Assembly: GCF_001427525.1 (NCBI RefSeq)
Contig: NZ_LMGU01000001.1
Coordinates: 1 to 64,000 of the forward strand
Source: Microbacterium sp. Root61
Lineage (GTDB): Bacteria > Actinomycetota > Actinomycetes > Actinomycetales > Microbacteriaceae
Direction: 5' to 3'
DNA length: 64,000 nt
Shown: piece by piece, positions 28,822 to 37,665 of the stretch
How positions within the stretch are numbered: position 1 is the stretch's first letter
Layout: each line of letters begins with the position of its first letter
The notes under the pieces: generated by a model
The model's input: the letters and a program-made list of their open reading frames with translations, nothing else
The model's database searches: none
Told to the model about the DNA's origin: nothing
Position numbers and translations under genes: made by a program

Positions 28822-29790
28822 ATGCCCGGTGAATCCGTTCCCACCGACGAGGTCGTCGCGCGGCTGCGCGTTGCGCTGGCCGGATTCGGCGGCGACGCCG
28901 AAGACCGTGACACGGCCCTTCTGTGGCTCCTCACCGCCGAGCTGCTCGGTCAGCCACGGTTCGGGATCGGGATGCTGCGCGCAGAGCTCGAGCGCCTCCA
29001 GGCATCGACCGATCGCACCGGTACGGCGGCCTTCGCGGCGGTGGGCGCCGTCGCGAACCTCGACGCGCTCGGCCTGCCGGGCATCGTCGCGCTGGCCGAA
29101 GCATCGCGGCGAGCCGGGGAGATGGTCGACGCGCACGGCGCCGCGGTCATCGGTCTGCGCAACGTCGGAGCCACCGGCATCCTCGGCTGCGTCGCGCGGA
29201 GTCTCGCCGAGCAGGGCCTGATCGCCCTGGTGCTGGCCGAGTCGGCACCGATGGTCGCGCCCTGGGGCGGGACCGCCGCCGCGATCGGCACGAACCCGAT
29301 CGCCTTCGCCGCGCCGCGTGCCGGCGACGTGCCGCTCGTCGTCGACTTCGCGACGGCGCCGATGACGCTCGCCGCCCTGCGTGGGCACCGCGAGACGGGC
29401 GAGCCGCTGGCCGAGGGTGTCGGGATCGACGCCGACGGCGCACTCACCACCGACGCGAGTGCGCTGGCCGCCTTCCTCCCCGCGACCAAGATGTCATCGC
29501 TCGTCGGACTGCTCGTGCAGATGCTCGCCGGCGTCGCGACCGGCAGCACCAGCGGCACCGCGGGCGGCGGCCCGCACGCCCTGCGCGGCGTGACCGTCAT
29601 CGCGTTCCGGCCCCCGTCCGACGAGGCGGCGCAGGGGAGTGTCGACCTCCTGCAGCGCTGGGAAGCCGCGGGTGGTCACGTCCCCGGTCGCCTCGACCTG
29701 CTGCCCTCGCGACTCGCCGATCTTCCGGCGACGCTCACCATCGACGAACGGATGCTGCCCGCCCTGCCCGGCGACGCGGCATCCGCCTGA
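28822..29790 (+). CDS. Ldh2 (malate/L-lactate dehydrogenase)-fold protein lacking the catalytic His
   Basis: 322 aa. The NAD-binding part is well kept (PWGGTAAAIGTNPIAFAAP, then VVDFATAPMTLAAL), so the family call is sound. However, the usual SHG motif that carries the catalytic His (His44 in YiaK) is RFG here (LLGQPRFGIGML), and the NSxHxG motif is LRNVGATG. Both conserved His residues are missing, so ordinary 2-keto-acid reductase chemistry is doubtful. GAGGAG precedes ATG 28822; GTG 28816 is too close to it. Fifth gene of the opp operon. Confidence 0.8.
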   Translation: MPGESVPTDEVVARLRVALAGFGGDAEDRDTALLWLLTAELLGQPRFGIGMLRAELERLQASTDRTGTAAFAAVGAVANLDALGLPGIVALAEASRRAGEMVDAHGAAVIGLRNVGATGILGCVARSLAEQGLIALVLAESAPMVAPWGGTAAAIGTNPIAFAAPRAGDVPLVVDFATAPMTLAALRGHRETGEPLAEGVGIDADGALTTDASALAAFLPATKMSSLVGLLVQMLAGVATGSTSGTAGGGPHALRGVTVIAFRPPSDEAAQGSVDLLQRWEAAGGHVPGRLDLLPSRLADLPATLTIDERMLPALPGDAASA

Positions 29791-29817
29791 TCCACCTCAC
29801 TGAAAGGAACACTGCGC

Positions 29818-30690
29818 ATGCCAGTGAAAGAGCACCTCGAAGGTCAGTGGCGCGAATGGCGCCACGCGCGCGTCGCCGAGCTGTCGCGGCCGTACGGATG
29901 GACGTCGCTGGTCGCCCAGTACTGGCTGCACGAAGGCGAAGAGCCGAAGGCCCTCGAAGACCTCCCCGGCCAGTGGCAGGTCATCGACGGACAGGTGACC
30001 TTCCTTCCGCCCGTCGAGGGCCCCACGCTGTCGGTCGATGGTGAGCACCCCAGCGCGCCGGTCGCGATCGTCCCCGGTCGCAACCAGACCTACGGCCACG
30101 GCAAGAGCGTCCCGGTGTACTTCGGCGACCGCGAGATCGAGACCATCGTGCGCACCAACGATGCCGACGAGCGCATCTTCGCCGTCCGTGTGCGCGACCC
30201 GAAGGTGTCGGCCGCCAAGGACTTCTCGAACCTCGAGTCCTACGAGTACGACCTCGCCTGGCGACTGCCGGCCACGTTCACCCCGACTGCGGCGCTCGAC
30301 GTCGAGCAGGCCACCGTCGAGACCGGCGTCCGTGAGACCACCACTCGCATCGGCACGCTGCGCGTCGAGCTCGGCGGCAAGCCGTACGACCTGGTCGTCA
30401 TCGGCAAGGAGACCGCCACCGGCATCCAGCCCGTGGTGCACCTGCGCGACCAGACGAGCGGCCGCACGACGTACGGCGCCGGCCGCGTGGTCGAGTTGGG
30501 GCTTCCCGGAGAAGCGCCCGAGTCGATCGAGTCGATCGACCTGAACTACCTCACGCCGCTGCCGTGCGCCTTCACGAACTTCGTGACGTGCCCGATCCCG
30601 CCGCGCGAGAACTCGGTCGAGATCGAAATCCTCGCGGGCGAGCGCAAGCCCGTCGAGTCGATCGAAAGGGTTCTCACGTACAACGGATGA
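29818..30690 (+). CDS. DUF1684 domain protein
   Basis: 290 aa. The C-terminal signature is evident: DLNYLTPLPCAFTNFVTCPI followed by PPRENSVEIEILAGER, and RTTYGAGRVVEL before it. No signal peptide, so cytoplasmic. DUF1684 proteins are uncharacterised and often encoded beside transport or sugar-catabolism genes. Last gene of the operon, 27 nt after the Ldh2-like gene, and followed by a strong terminator. Confidence 0.87.
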   Translation: MPVKEHLEGQWREWRHARVAELSRPYGWTSLVAQYWLHEGEEPKALEDLPGQWQVIDGQVTFLPPVEGPTLSVDGEHPSAPVAIVPGRNQTYGHGKSVPVYFGDREIETIVRTNDADERIFAVRVRDPKVSAAKDFSNLESYEYDLAWRLPATFTPTAALDVEQATVETGVRETTTRIGTLRVELGGKPYDLVVIGKETATGIQPVVHLRDQTSGRTTYGAGRVVELGLPGEAPESIESIDLNYLTPLPCAFTNFVTCPIPPRENSVEIEILAGERKPVESIERVLTYNG

Positions 30691-30724
30691 CGCCGCGGCG
30701 CTGACGCGAATCGCTCACACGAAA

Positions 30725-30758
30725 AAGCCCTGGAGACTCGACGGAGTCGCCAGGGCTT
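30725..30758 (+). terminator. Terminator of the opp operon
   Basis: AAGCCCTGG (30725-30733) pairs with CCAGGGCTT (30750-30758); inner GACTC/GAGTC lengthens the stem. An A-run precedes it and TTCTCCGTT follows. Downstream, ATGTGATCGTAAACAT (30790-30805) in the gap before the glycosidase gene is a weak operator-like inverted repeat. Confidence 0.85.
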
Positions 30759-30891
30759 CTCCGTTGATGTGGACGAGCGATGCGATGTAATGTGATCGTA
30801 AACATAAGCACCGTTTGGGATTGACCTCCCTCCAGCCTCATGGAAGGTCATCCGGACGGTCCCGCACACATCTTTGCCACGACGGAGTGAC

Positions 30892-33234
30892 ATGAATTCG
30901 GTACGACGTCCCACCGTCGCGCTCATCGCGATGGTCCTGCTCGTCATCATCCAGGCGGTCGCCGATCCGACGGGATTGCTGGCGCTGGTCGGCTGGTCCG
31001 GCGCGGACCTGCGCTTCGATCTCGGGCTGTGGCCGCTCGCTCCGTATGTGATCTTCGTGCCGGTGCTGCTCGGCATGACGTGGTGGGTCACTCTGCGTGC
31101 CGGGGACCGCTACTGGACCCTGGTGCCCGGTCTGGTGCTCGCGGTGCTGCTGGCGCAGGCGGCCGCGTGCTTCGCTATGACGTGGAACCTCGCCGTGGCG
31201 GGCTACGCCGCCGGATTCATTGCGGCGAAGGCCGTGCCGGCGGCACTGATCGTGGCGGCGTTCGCCCGCTGGTTCGGCGGTGCGTCCACCCGCGTGCGGC
31301 GCGAGCGCGGGGCGGTGTGGCTACCGGCCATCCTGTTCGGCGTCGTTGCTCCGCTCCTTGCGGGCATGTGGTGGACCGGCGCGGTGTATGCCCCCGGCAT
31401 CCCGGCTCCGCGTCTGGACCGCGGTCCGCTGTCGATGATCTTGGCCATGCTGCTGATCGTCGGCGCCACACTGCTGTCCCTGCGCTGGATGCGTGCGCGC
31501 GTACCCGGCGTGCTGGGCGGCTGGCTGGCCGCGGTCGTCGCGGGCGGCATGGTCGGGCTGATCCAGGCATTGGTCGGCCTCGTCGTGGACGGCGGATTCC
31601 GCGGCGACATCTGGCCGCTGATGGTGGCCTACATCGCCGTCGCGGACGGGATCGCCTTCGCCGCGTGCGTCGGCTGGATCGTCGGCGTGAGCGCCGTCAT
31701 CGTCGACCGCGTGCGCGCGGGACGCTCGGCCCGCGTGCCCGAGGTGGTCGCGGCATCCGTCGCTCTGATCGCCGTGGTGGCGGCCCTCGGGCTGGTGCCG
31801 ACCGGGTCCGCATCGGCGACGTCGGCGGCCGAGTCGAAGGAGGCCGTGCCGGCCGGGTTCCTCCGCGCCGACGGCGACATCATCTCCGACGGCAACGGCA
31901 ACCAGGTGCTGTTGCGCGGCGTCAACGTGAACCAGCTCGTCGACTTCTACCAGGCGCGCCCCGACGTGCCGGTGAACCGACCGCTGACCGAGGACGACTA
32001 CGCCGGGATGGCGGAGCAAGGCTTCAACGTCGTGCGCCTGAACATCTCGTGGTCGGCGCTCGAGCCGGAGCGCGGCACGCTGGACCCCGAGTATCTGGGC
32101 AAGATCACGCAGGCCGTGGAGTGGGCGAAGGACTACGGCATCTACACGGTGCTCGACATGCACCAGGACGGCTGGTGGAACGGCGCCACCGCCGACGGCA
32201 CGGTCTGCCGGCCCGGCACCGACCCGATGTGGGGCTTCGACGGCGCACCCGAGTGGGCGACGATCACCGACAACGCCCCGCGTTGCCAGTTCCAGGGGCG
32301 AGACATCTCGCCGGCCGGCGACCGGGCCTTCCAGCACTTCTACTTCGATACCGACGGCATCCAGACGGCGCTCGCCGAGACATGGGGAAAGCTGGCGGCG
32401 GAGTTCGCCGACGAGCAGATGGTCGCCGGATTCGACCTGCTCAACGAACCCGGCTTCGGCGAGACCGCGCCGGTCACGACAGCCCACCTCCTCGGCGGGT
32501 TCTACGACAAGGCGATCACCGAGATCCGGGATGCCGGAGCACCGCAGATCGTGTTCGTGGAGCCGAGCATCCTGTGGTCGGGGCTCGGGTTCGACACCGG
32601 TCCGACCCCCGGATTCACCGACGACGAGAACATCGTGTTCTCGCCGCACCTGTACGCGGAGTCGATCACCATGGACCGCGACCTCGGGATTCCGCCGATC
32701 GTCAGCCTGGAGCGGCAGTTCACGCTCGCGCAGCGCGTGGCCGACGAATACGACGCGCCACTATGGTCGGGGGAGTACGGGTACTGGGGTGAGGATGCCG
32801 ATGTGCTCGCACGCCTGAACCGCTACGCCGATGAAGAGGACGCGCAGATCCTGGGCAGTGCGTACTGGGTATGGAAGCAGGCCTGCGGCGACCCGCAGAA
32901 CGGCATCCAGCCGATCGGTGACGGCCTGATGGTGCAGGACTGCGAGACGGGTGGGGATGCCCCGCCCAAGACCGCGATCCTCGAGATCCTGAGCCGTGCC
33001 TACCCGCGCGTGGCGCCCGGGCATCTCACGGCGCTCGACGGCGAGGGCGCGAACCTCACGTTCTCCGGCATGACGCCGGAACGCGGGTGCGACCTCGAGG
33101 TGTGGATCCCGGGTGACGCCGCGACCAACGTCGAGGTCGACGGCATCACGAAGCTCACGACCACACAGGTGCCCGGCGGTTGGCTGATCGGCGGCTGTGC
33201 GGACGGCGACTACTCGCTGACGGCGGGCGAGTAG
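30892..33234 (+). CDS. Membrane-anchored glycoside hydrolase family 5 (endoglycoceramidase-like)
   Basis: 780 aa. Residues 1-300 hold about eight hydrophobic segments. A short Ala/Ser linker leads to a GH5 domain from about residue 320 (QVLLRGVNVNQL). The acid/base Glu519 is in FDLLNEPG and the nucleophile Glu628 in LWSGEYGYW; VLDMHQDGWW is typical of the endoglycoceramidase-like GH5 branch. A small C-terminal beta domain (from about 700) ends the protein. The catalytic part should face outside. CGGAG precedes ATG 30892. Monocistronic, followed by a long palindrome. The substrate (glycolipid or beta-glycan) is open. Fusion to a polytopic membrane domain is unusual for GH5. Confidence 0.85.
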   Translation: MNSVRRPTVALIAMVLLVIIQAVADPTGLLALVGWSGADLRFDLGLWPLAPYVIFVPVLLGMTWWVTLRAGDRYWTLVPGLVLAVLLAQAAACFAMTWNLAVAGYAAGFIAAKAVPAALIVAAFARWFGGASTRVRRERGAVWLPAILFGVVAPLLAGMWWTGAVYAPGIPAPRLDRGPLSMILAMLLIVGATLLSLRWMRARVPGVLGGWLAAVVAGGMVGLIQALVGLVVDGGFRGDIWPLMVAYIAVADGIAFAACVGWIVGVSAVIVDRVRAGRSARVPEVVAASVALIAVVAALGLVPTGSASATSAAESKEAVPAGFLRADGDIISDGNGNQVLLRGVNVNQLVDFYQARPDVPVNRPLTEDDYAGMAEQGFNVVRLNISWSALEPERGTLDPEYLGKITQAVEWAKDYGIYTVLDMHQDGWWNGATADGTVCRPGTDPMWGFDGAPEWATITDNAPRCQFQGRDISPAGDRAFQHFYFDTDGIQTALAETWGKLAAEFADEQMVAGFDLLNEPGFGETAPVTTAHLLGGFYDKAITEIRDAGAPQIVFVEPSILWSGLGFDTGPTPGFTDDENIVFSPHLYAESITMDRDLGIPPIVSLERQFTLAQRVADEYDAPLWSGEYGYWGEDADVLARLNRYADEEDAQILGSAYWVWKQACGDPQNGIQPIGDGLMVQDCETGGDAPPKTAILEILSRAYPRVAPGHLTALDGEGANLTFSGMTPERGCDLEVWIPGDAATNVEVDGITKLTTTQVPGGWLIGGCADGDYSLTAGE

Positions 33235-33267
33235 CCGGCGCGCCTCTGCCCGGTCGGCCGCCGCGCC

Positions 33268-33350
33268 GCACAGCTTCGGGCCAAGACCGCGACACGCCGG
33301 TGGATGCCATCGCACCACCGGCGTGTCGAGCGGATGCCCCGAAGCTGTGC
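33268..33350. repeat. Long two-part palindrome, copy 1
   Basis: Outer arms GCACAGCTTCGGG (33268-33280) / CCCGAAGCTGTGC (33338-33350) and inner arms CGACACGCCGGTGG (33290-33303) / CCACCGGCGTGTCG (33315-33328) are perfect complements. They sit between convergent genes and may act as a bidirectional terminator. Related copies occur at 38879-38953 and, as a half copy, at 49487-49505. Confidence 0.8.
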
Positions 33351-33361
33351 CGCGGAAGGAC

Positions 33362-34552
33362 CTAGGTGCTGAGCGCCGCCGTGGGGGAGGTGCGTGCGGC
33401 GCGCACCGCCGGGAGGAGCCCGGCGACAGCTCCGACGACCACGGTGACCGCGACGGCGATGACCAGCACTTCGGGCGGGATCGCGACGACCCAGCCGTTC
33501 GCCTTGGCGGCGATGGCCGTGATGATCCAGCCGAGTGCGACTCCGGCGATCCCGCCATATGCCGACAGCAGCATGGCCTCGAAGAGAAACTGCTGGCGCA
33601 CGTGGCGCTTGGTCGCCCCGAGGGAACGGCGCAGGCCGATCTCGCGTCGGCGCTCGAGCACCGAGATGACCATGGTGTTGGCCACGCCGATGCCGCCGAC
33701 CAGCAGTGCGATCGAACCGACGCCGATGAGCAGCCCGGTGAACGCCTGGTCGACGGTGTTCTTCGCCGCGAGCGCGTCCGAGGGTCGACTGACCTTCACC
33801 TCGGTCGGTGCCTGCGGGCTGATGGTGGGAGGCAGGAGTTTGCGGACCTCGGCCACGCGGTCCTCCTCGGACCGCTCGTAGATCATCGTGGGATTGCCCT
33901 TGTAGCCGAACGCCTGGCGGGCGATCGGCTCGCCGATGAAGGCGACCGAGTCCAGCTCGGGCACGAGCGGTGACGAATCCAGGATGCCGATGACGGTGAA
34001 CTGACGCTCGCCGAGCCACACGAGCGAACCCTCATTCAGGATGCCGAGTCTTTCGGCGGCGGTCCGCCCGAGCACGACGGTCGGGAACTGCGCCGTGGCT
34101 TCGTTGAACCACACACCGGTGAGCATCGTGGTGCCGGTCGCGGCCAGCAGGTCCAGATCCGCCGCCGCGACGGACAGCCCGCCGGTGCGGGTACGCTCGA
34201 TCTCCGCGTTGCGGTAGATGTTGACCTTGTCCAGCGTGCTGGTCGAGCTCGCGTGGAGCACGCCGGGGATCCGCCTTACCTGGGCCACGGCATCCTCGGG
34301 GAGAGGCGCCGGTGCACCGAGCATGTCGGTGCCGCCGGTCACGGTGAGCAGGTTGGTGCCCAGCGCGGCCAGCTTGTCCTTGATGAGCGCCTGGCTCGAT
34401 GTCGAGATGCCGATGACGGCGATCATCGCCGCGATGCCGATCGCGATGCCGAGCGAGGACAGCACTGCGCGGAGCGGCCGTGCCCGCAGCCCGTGGAACC
34501 CGAGCGAGAACAGGTCGGCGGGGCGGAGACGGGAACGTCGGTCGATGCTCAT
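33362..34552 (-). CDS. ABC transporter permease, MacB/FtsX type
   Basis: 396 aa. An N-terminal membrane helix (LRAVLSSLGIAIGIAAMIAVIGIS), a large extracytoplasmic domain (about residues 60-270), then three helices with GVANTMVISVLERRREIGLRRSLGATKRHVRQQFLFEA, the FtsX/MacB signature. Such permeases work mechanically on periplasmic partners rather than by simple channel transport. Last gene of a four-gene leftward operon; ATG overlaps the ATPase stop (ATGA). Confidence 0.92.
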   Translation of the reverse strand: MSIDRRSRLRPADLFSLGFHGLRARPLRAVLSSLGIAIGIAAMIAVIGISTSSQALIKDKLAALGTNLLTVTGGTDMLGAPAPLPEDAVAQVRRIPGVLHASSTSTLDKVNIYRNAEIERTRTGGLSVAAADLDLLAATGTTMLTGVWFNEATAQFPTVVLGRTAAERLGILNEGSLVWLGERQFTVIGILDSSPLVPELDSVAFIGEPIARQAFGYKGNPTMIYERSEEDRVAEVRKLLPPTISPQAPTEVKVSRPSDALAAKNTVDQAFTGLLIGVGSIALLVGGIGVANTMVISVLERRREIGLRRSLGATKRHVRQQFLFEAMLLSAYGGIAGVALGWIITAIAAKANGWVVAIPPEVLVIAVAVTVVVGAVAGLLPAVRAARTSPTAALST

Positions 34553-35238
34553 GCCGCCTCCTCCCGCTCGTCGGCCACGATCTCGCCGTCGCTGATGTGG
34601 ACGCGCCGGGGCATGCCCGCCGCGACACCCTGGTCGTGCGTGATGACGACGACGGTGGTGCCTGCGTCGTGCAGCTCGCGGAGGATCTGCATCACTCCGG
34701 CTCCGGACTTCGTGTCGAGGCTGCCGGTCGGTTCGTCCGCGAGGAGCAGCTTGGGCTCACCCACGACCGCGCGGGCGATGGCGACGCGCTGGCGCTCGCC
34801 GCCGGACAGTTGGCGCGGATGGTGGTGCAGGCGATCGCCCAGGCCGACACGCTCCAGGGCGATCGCGGCCCGGCGGCGGCGCTCACGCGGAGGCATGCCG
34901 GTGTAGAGCAGGCCGGTGGCGACGTTGTCGAGTGCGGTGACGCCGTCCGAGAGGTGGAACTGCTGGAAGACGAACCCGATGGTGAAGGCGCGCAGCGCGG
35001 AGAGCTCGTTGTCGCTCATGCTCATGACATCCTGACCGGCGATCTCGGTGCTCCCGGCGGACGCGCGGTCGAGCGAGCCGATGATGTTGAGCATCGTCGA
35101 CTTGCCCGAACCGCTGGGCCCGACGATCGCGAGCATCTCGCCCTCCTCGATCGTCAGGTCGACGCCGTTGAGAGCCACGGTGGGCGGAGAGCCGTAGCTG
35201 CGGGTGACGCCCCGCAGCTGCACGATCGGGGCGCTCAT
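34549..35238 (-). CDS. ABC transporter ATP-binding protein, MacB/LolD type
   Basis: 229 aa. Walker A GPSGSGKST, Q-loop FQQFHL, signature LSGGERQRVAIARA, Walker B LLLADEPTGSLD and switch His (THD). Length and sequence match the LolD/MacB subfamily paired with MacB-type permeases. Overlaps both neighbours by 4 nt. Confidence 0.95.
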   Translation of the reverse strand: MSAPIVQLRGVTRSYGSPPTVALNGVDLTIEEGEMLAIVGPSGSGKSTMLNIIGSLDRASAGSTEIAGQDVMSMSDNELSALRAFTIGFVFQQFHLSDGVTALDNVATGLLYTGMPPRERRRRAAIALERVGLGDRLHHHPRQLSGGERQRVAIARAVVGEPKLLLADEPTGSLDTKSGAGVMQILRELHDAGTTVVVITHDQGVAAGMPRRVHISDGEIVADEREEAA

Positions 35239-36323
35239 TTGGCCACCACGACCTTGTCGCCCTCCGCGAGGTCACCACCCGTGACGGCCACCAGGCCGCT
35301 GGCGAAGGCGCCGAGTTCGACGGGGACGAGCTTCGTCTTGCCCGATTTGCCCGTCATCACCTCGACGGCGAATCCTCCGCCGGGCTGAGCCAGCAGTGCC
35401 GTGACGGGAGCGAGGAGCAGGTCGGTGCCCTTGCTCTGGGTGAGCAGGATGCTCACCGTCACATTGTCGAGGTCCGCCCCGACGGCGGGGTCATCGAGGG
35501 TCAGCGTCACCGGGACCTTCAGCGTCTTGCCGTTGGTGCCGTCGCGCTCGACCGGCGCGCCGACGGTCACGATGGTGCCTGTGGTCTCCACGCCGCCGGG
35601 CAGCACGACGGTCACGCTCTTGCCCGCCGGGGCGATGGCCTGGTCGGGGGTGTCGATGTACACCAGGACCTCCTTGGAGGTGCCGGTGACCGAGACGATG
35701 GCCGCGCTCGCGGCGTCGCCGACGGAGGCCTTTGCGGACTGGATGCGCACATCGGTGGGGGAGAACACGATCCGGCCGTCTTCGATCATCCCGGTCTGCT
35801 CGAGTCCGAGCGACTTCTGCCACTTCTTGATGGCGTCGATCGTGTGCCACGTGAACTGCGCGTCCGGCGTGCGACCGAAGAAGCCGAGCGCGGCGAGGTT
35901 CGACTCGAGCTGCAGGACATCCGCGCCGTTGGTCATCCCCTCGGTGAACGCGCGCCAGACGGGGAGGTTGCCGTGCATCAGGATGACGGGGGAGTCGTTG
36001 ATGCGGAAGAGCTCCTGTCCGGCGGTGACGACGGTGCCGCCGGCCGGAACGCCGGTGACGATGCCCGACAGCGTCGAGCCGATGTCGCGGGGCGAGGAGA
36101 ACCCGAGCGTGCCCTGTGCGCGCAGTTGTTCGGTCAATTCGCCGCGGGTGATGATGACGGTCTCCACCGAGACCTTGTCAACCTTCGGCTCGGCCGAGGA
36201 CGGCCGCTGCACGAGCACGACGGCAGCGACGATCGCCGCGACGACGAGCACGCCGAGGCCGGTCAGCAGCAGCGCGCGCTTACGCCGGGGACGCGGGGTG
36301 GTCGGTGTGGTGTCCGTGCTCAT
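35235..36323 (-). CDS. Membrane-fusion/adaptor protein with peptidoglycan-binding domain
   Basis: 362 aa. One N-terminal membrane helix (about residues 20-42). The extracytoplasmic part contains a PG_binding_1-like segment (VLQLESNLAALGFF to GLEQTGMI, about residues 120-170), inserted where HlyD/MacA adaptors carry their hairpin. Beta-barrel and membrane-proximal elements follow. In a cell without an outer membrane, such an adaptor would link the transporter to the wall. ATG 36323 overlaps the lipoprotein stop. Confidence 0.85.
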   Translation of the reverse strand: MSTDTTPTTPRPRRKRALLLTGLGVLVVAAIVAAVVLVQRPSSAEPKVDKVSVETVIITRGELTEQLRAQGTLGFSSPRDIGSTLSGIVTGVPAGGTVVTAGQELFRINDSPVILMHGNLPVWRAFTEGMTNGADVLQLESNLAALGFFGRTPDAQFTWHTIDAIKKWQKSLGLEQTGMIEDGRIVFSPTDVRIQSAKASVGDAASAAIVSVTGTSKEVLVYIDTPDQAIAPAGKSVTVVLPGGVETTGTIVTVGAPVERDGTNGKTLKVPVTLTLDDPAVGADLDNVTVSILLTQSKGTDLLLAPVTALLAQPGGGFAVEVMTGKSGKTKLVPVELGAFASGLVAVTGGDLAEGDKVVVAK

Positions 36324-36841
36324 TTGGACCCCACCGGCTGGTTGGCCTTCTCGGTGCAGGTGTCGACGTCGTCGCCGTTGGTCTCCGGACCGAACGCCTG
36401 TCCCATGCCGCCCGAGCCCTTGACCGGGTCCGGGTAGTCGTAGCCGAACTCGCGCATGCACTTCGCGAACACGAGCTGCGACTCGAAGAGCTCGTCCTCG
36501 CTGGGCAGGCTGTCATCGACGGGCGCCTCGCCGACCTCGGCGGTGCACGAGGCGTACGCCTTGTCGAATTCGTTCATGTCCCACTGCGAGGTGTCGATGG
36601 AGTCGGAGGGGCTGCCGTCCGCGGACGTCTGTGCCAGGTCGAAGCCGGCCTTCAGCATGCAGTCGTCCATCGCCTGGCGCCATTCGACGATCGAGGTCTG
36701 CAGATCGCCGGACTTGAGCTCGGGATCGGCGCCTCCTGCCGGTGCGCAGGCGGACAACCCGAGGGCGAGCACCGCGCCGGTGGCGAGGGCGAGGACGCCG
36801 GTGGTCGCGCGGCGGCTGCGGGTGGTGGTGAAGAATCTCAT
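36320..36841 (-). CDS. Cys-containing lipoprotein of the MacAB-like operon
   Basis: 173 aa. Signal peptide with lipobox LSAC (Cys32). The mature part has paired Cys motifs (DDCMLKAGF, YASCTAEV, FAKCMREFGYDYPDP, DTCTEKAN). The CMREFGYDYPDP segment recurs in actinobacterial lipoproteins found with this transporter type. Function unknown; a substrate- or signal-binding role is likely. First gene of the leftward operon, divergent from the response regulator. Confidence 0.8.
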   Translation of the reverse strand: MRFFTTTRSRRATTGVLALATGAVLALGLSACAPAGGADPELKSGDLQTSIVEWRQAMDDCMLKAGFDLAQTSADGSPSDSIDTSQWDMNEFDKAYASCTAEVGEAPVDDSLPSEDELFESQLVFAKCMREFGYDYPDPVKGSGGMGQAFGPETNGDDVDTCTEKANQPVGSK

Positions 36842-36919
36842 GTGTTTGCTCCTTGCGACATCTGGCCAGGCTCTGGCGACCTGGCAGATTCCACCTCACC
36901 AAAGCGGCGGTTGCGAGAC

Positions 36920-36939
36920 GGTAAAGCGTCCCTTTTACC
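36920..36939. promoter_or_regulatory. GGTAAA/TTTACC inverted repeat in divergent control region
   Basis: GGTAAA (36920-36925) and TTTACC (36934-36939) are separated by 8 nt in the 158-bp region between the export operon and the response-regulator gene. This spacing suits an OmpR-family dimer site, so it is the best candidate for the regulator's target. Confidence 0.5.
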
Positions 36940-36999
36940 TTTCTCCAACCCGCGGTCTGCTTGACTCGGTGCGGACATCACCGACCGGAGGGGGAGCGC

Positions 37000-37665
37000 A
37001 TGCGCGTGCTGATCGTGGAGGACGAAGAGTTCCTCGCCGACGCCATCCGCACCCGGCTCGAGATGGAGTCGATCGCGGCGGACATCGTGGGGGACGGGGA
37101 TGCCGCACTCGCCGCGGTGGAGATCAACGACTACGACGTGGTGCTCCTGGACCGCGACATCCCGGGTGTGCACGGTGACGATGTCTGCCGCACCCTGGCC
37201 GCCGACCCCAGCAGTCCCGCTGTTCTCATGCTGACCGCGGCCGGTGCCCTGGACGACCGCGTGGGTGGGCTCGAGCTCGGCGCCGACGACTACCTGACGA
37301 AGCCGTTCCAGTTCCCCGAGCTGATCGCCCGGCTGCGCGCACTGAACCGTCGCACGTTCACCGCGCTCCCGCCCGTGCTGGAGAAGCGCGGGGTGCGTCT
37401 GGATCCGTTCCGCCGCGAGGTCACCCGGGACGGCAGGTTCGTGCAGCTCACGCGCAAGGAGTTCTCCGTGCTCGAGCTGCTCCTGCGGGCGGACGGCGGA
37501 GTTGTGAGCGCGGAGACGATCCTGGAAAAGGCATGGGACGAGAACGCCAATCCATTCACCGCGACGGTCAAAGTCACCATCAGCAACCTGCGTCGCAAGC
37601 TCGGCGAGCACAGCATCATCACCACGGTCCCGGGGGTCGGCTATGCCATCACAGACCACGACTGA
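37000..37665 (+). CDS. Two-component response regulator, OmpR/PhoB family
   Basis: 221 aa. Receiver domain with phospho-acceptor Asp51 (LLDRDIPG), acidic pair EDEE near the N-terminus and Lys in TKPFQF. The C-terminal winged helix runs from about residue 130 (VQLTRKEFSVLELLL to VKVTISNLRRKLG). GGAGGGGG precedes ATG 37000. It overlaps the kinase gene by 23 nt and is divergent from the export operon. Confidence 0.94.
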   Translation: MRVLIVEDEEFLADAIRTRLEMESIAADIVGDGDAALAAVEINDYDVVLLDRDIPGVHGDDVCRTLAADPSSPAVLMLTAAGALDDRVGGLELGADDYLTKPFQFPELIARLRALNRRTFTALPPVLEKRGVRLDPFRREVTRDGRFVQLTRKEFSVLELLLRADGGVVSAETILEKAWDENANPFTATVKVTISNLRRKLGEHSIITTVPGVGYAITDHD

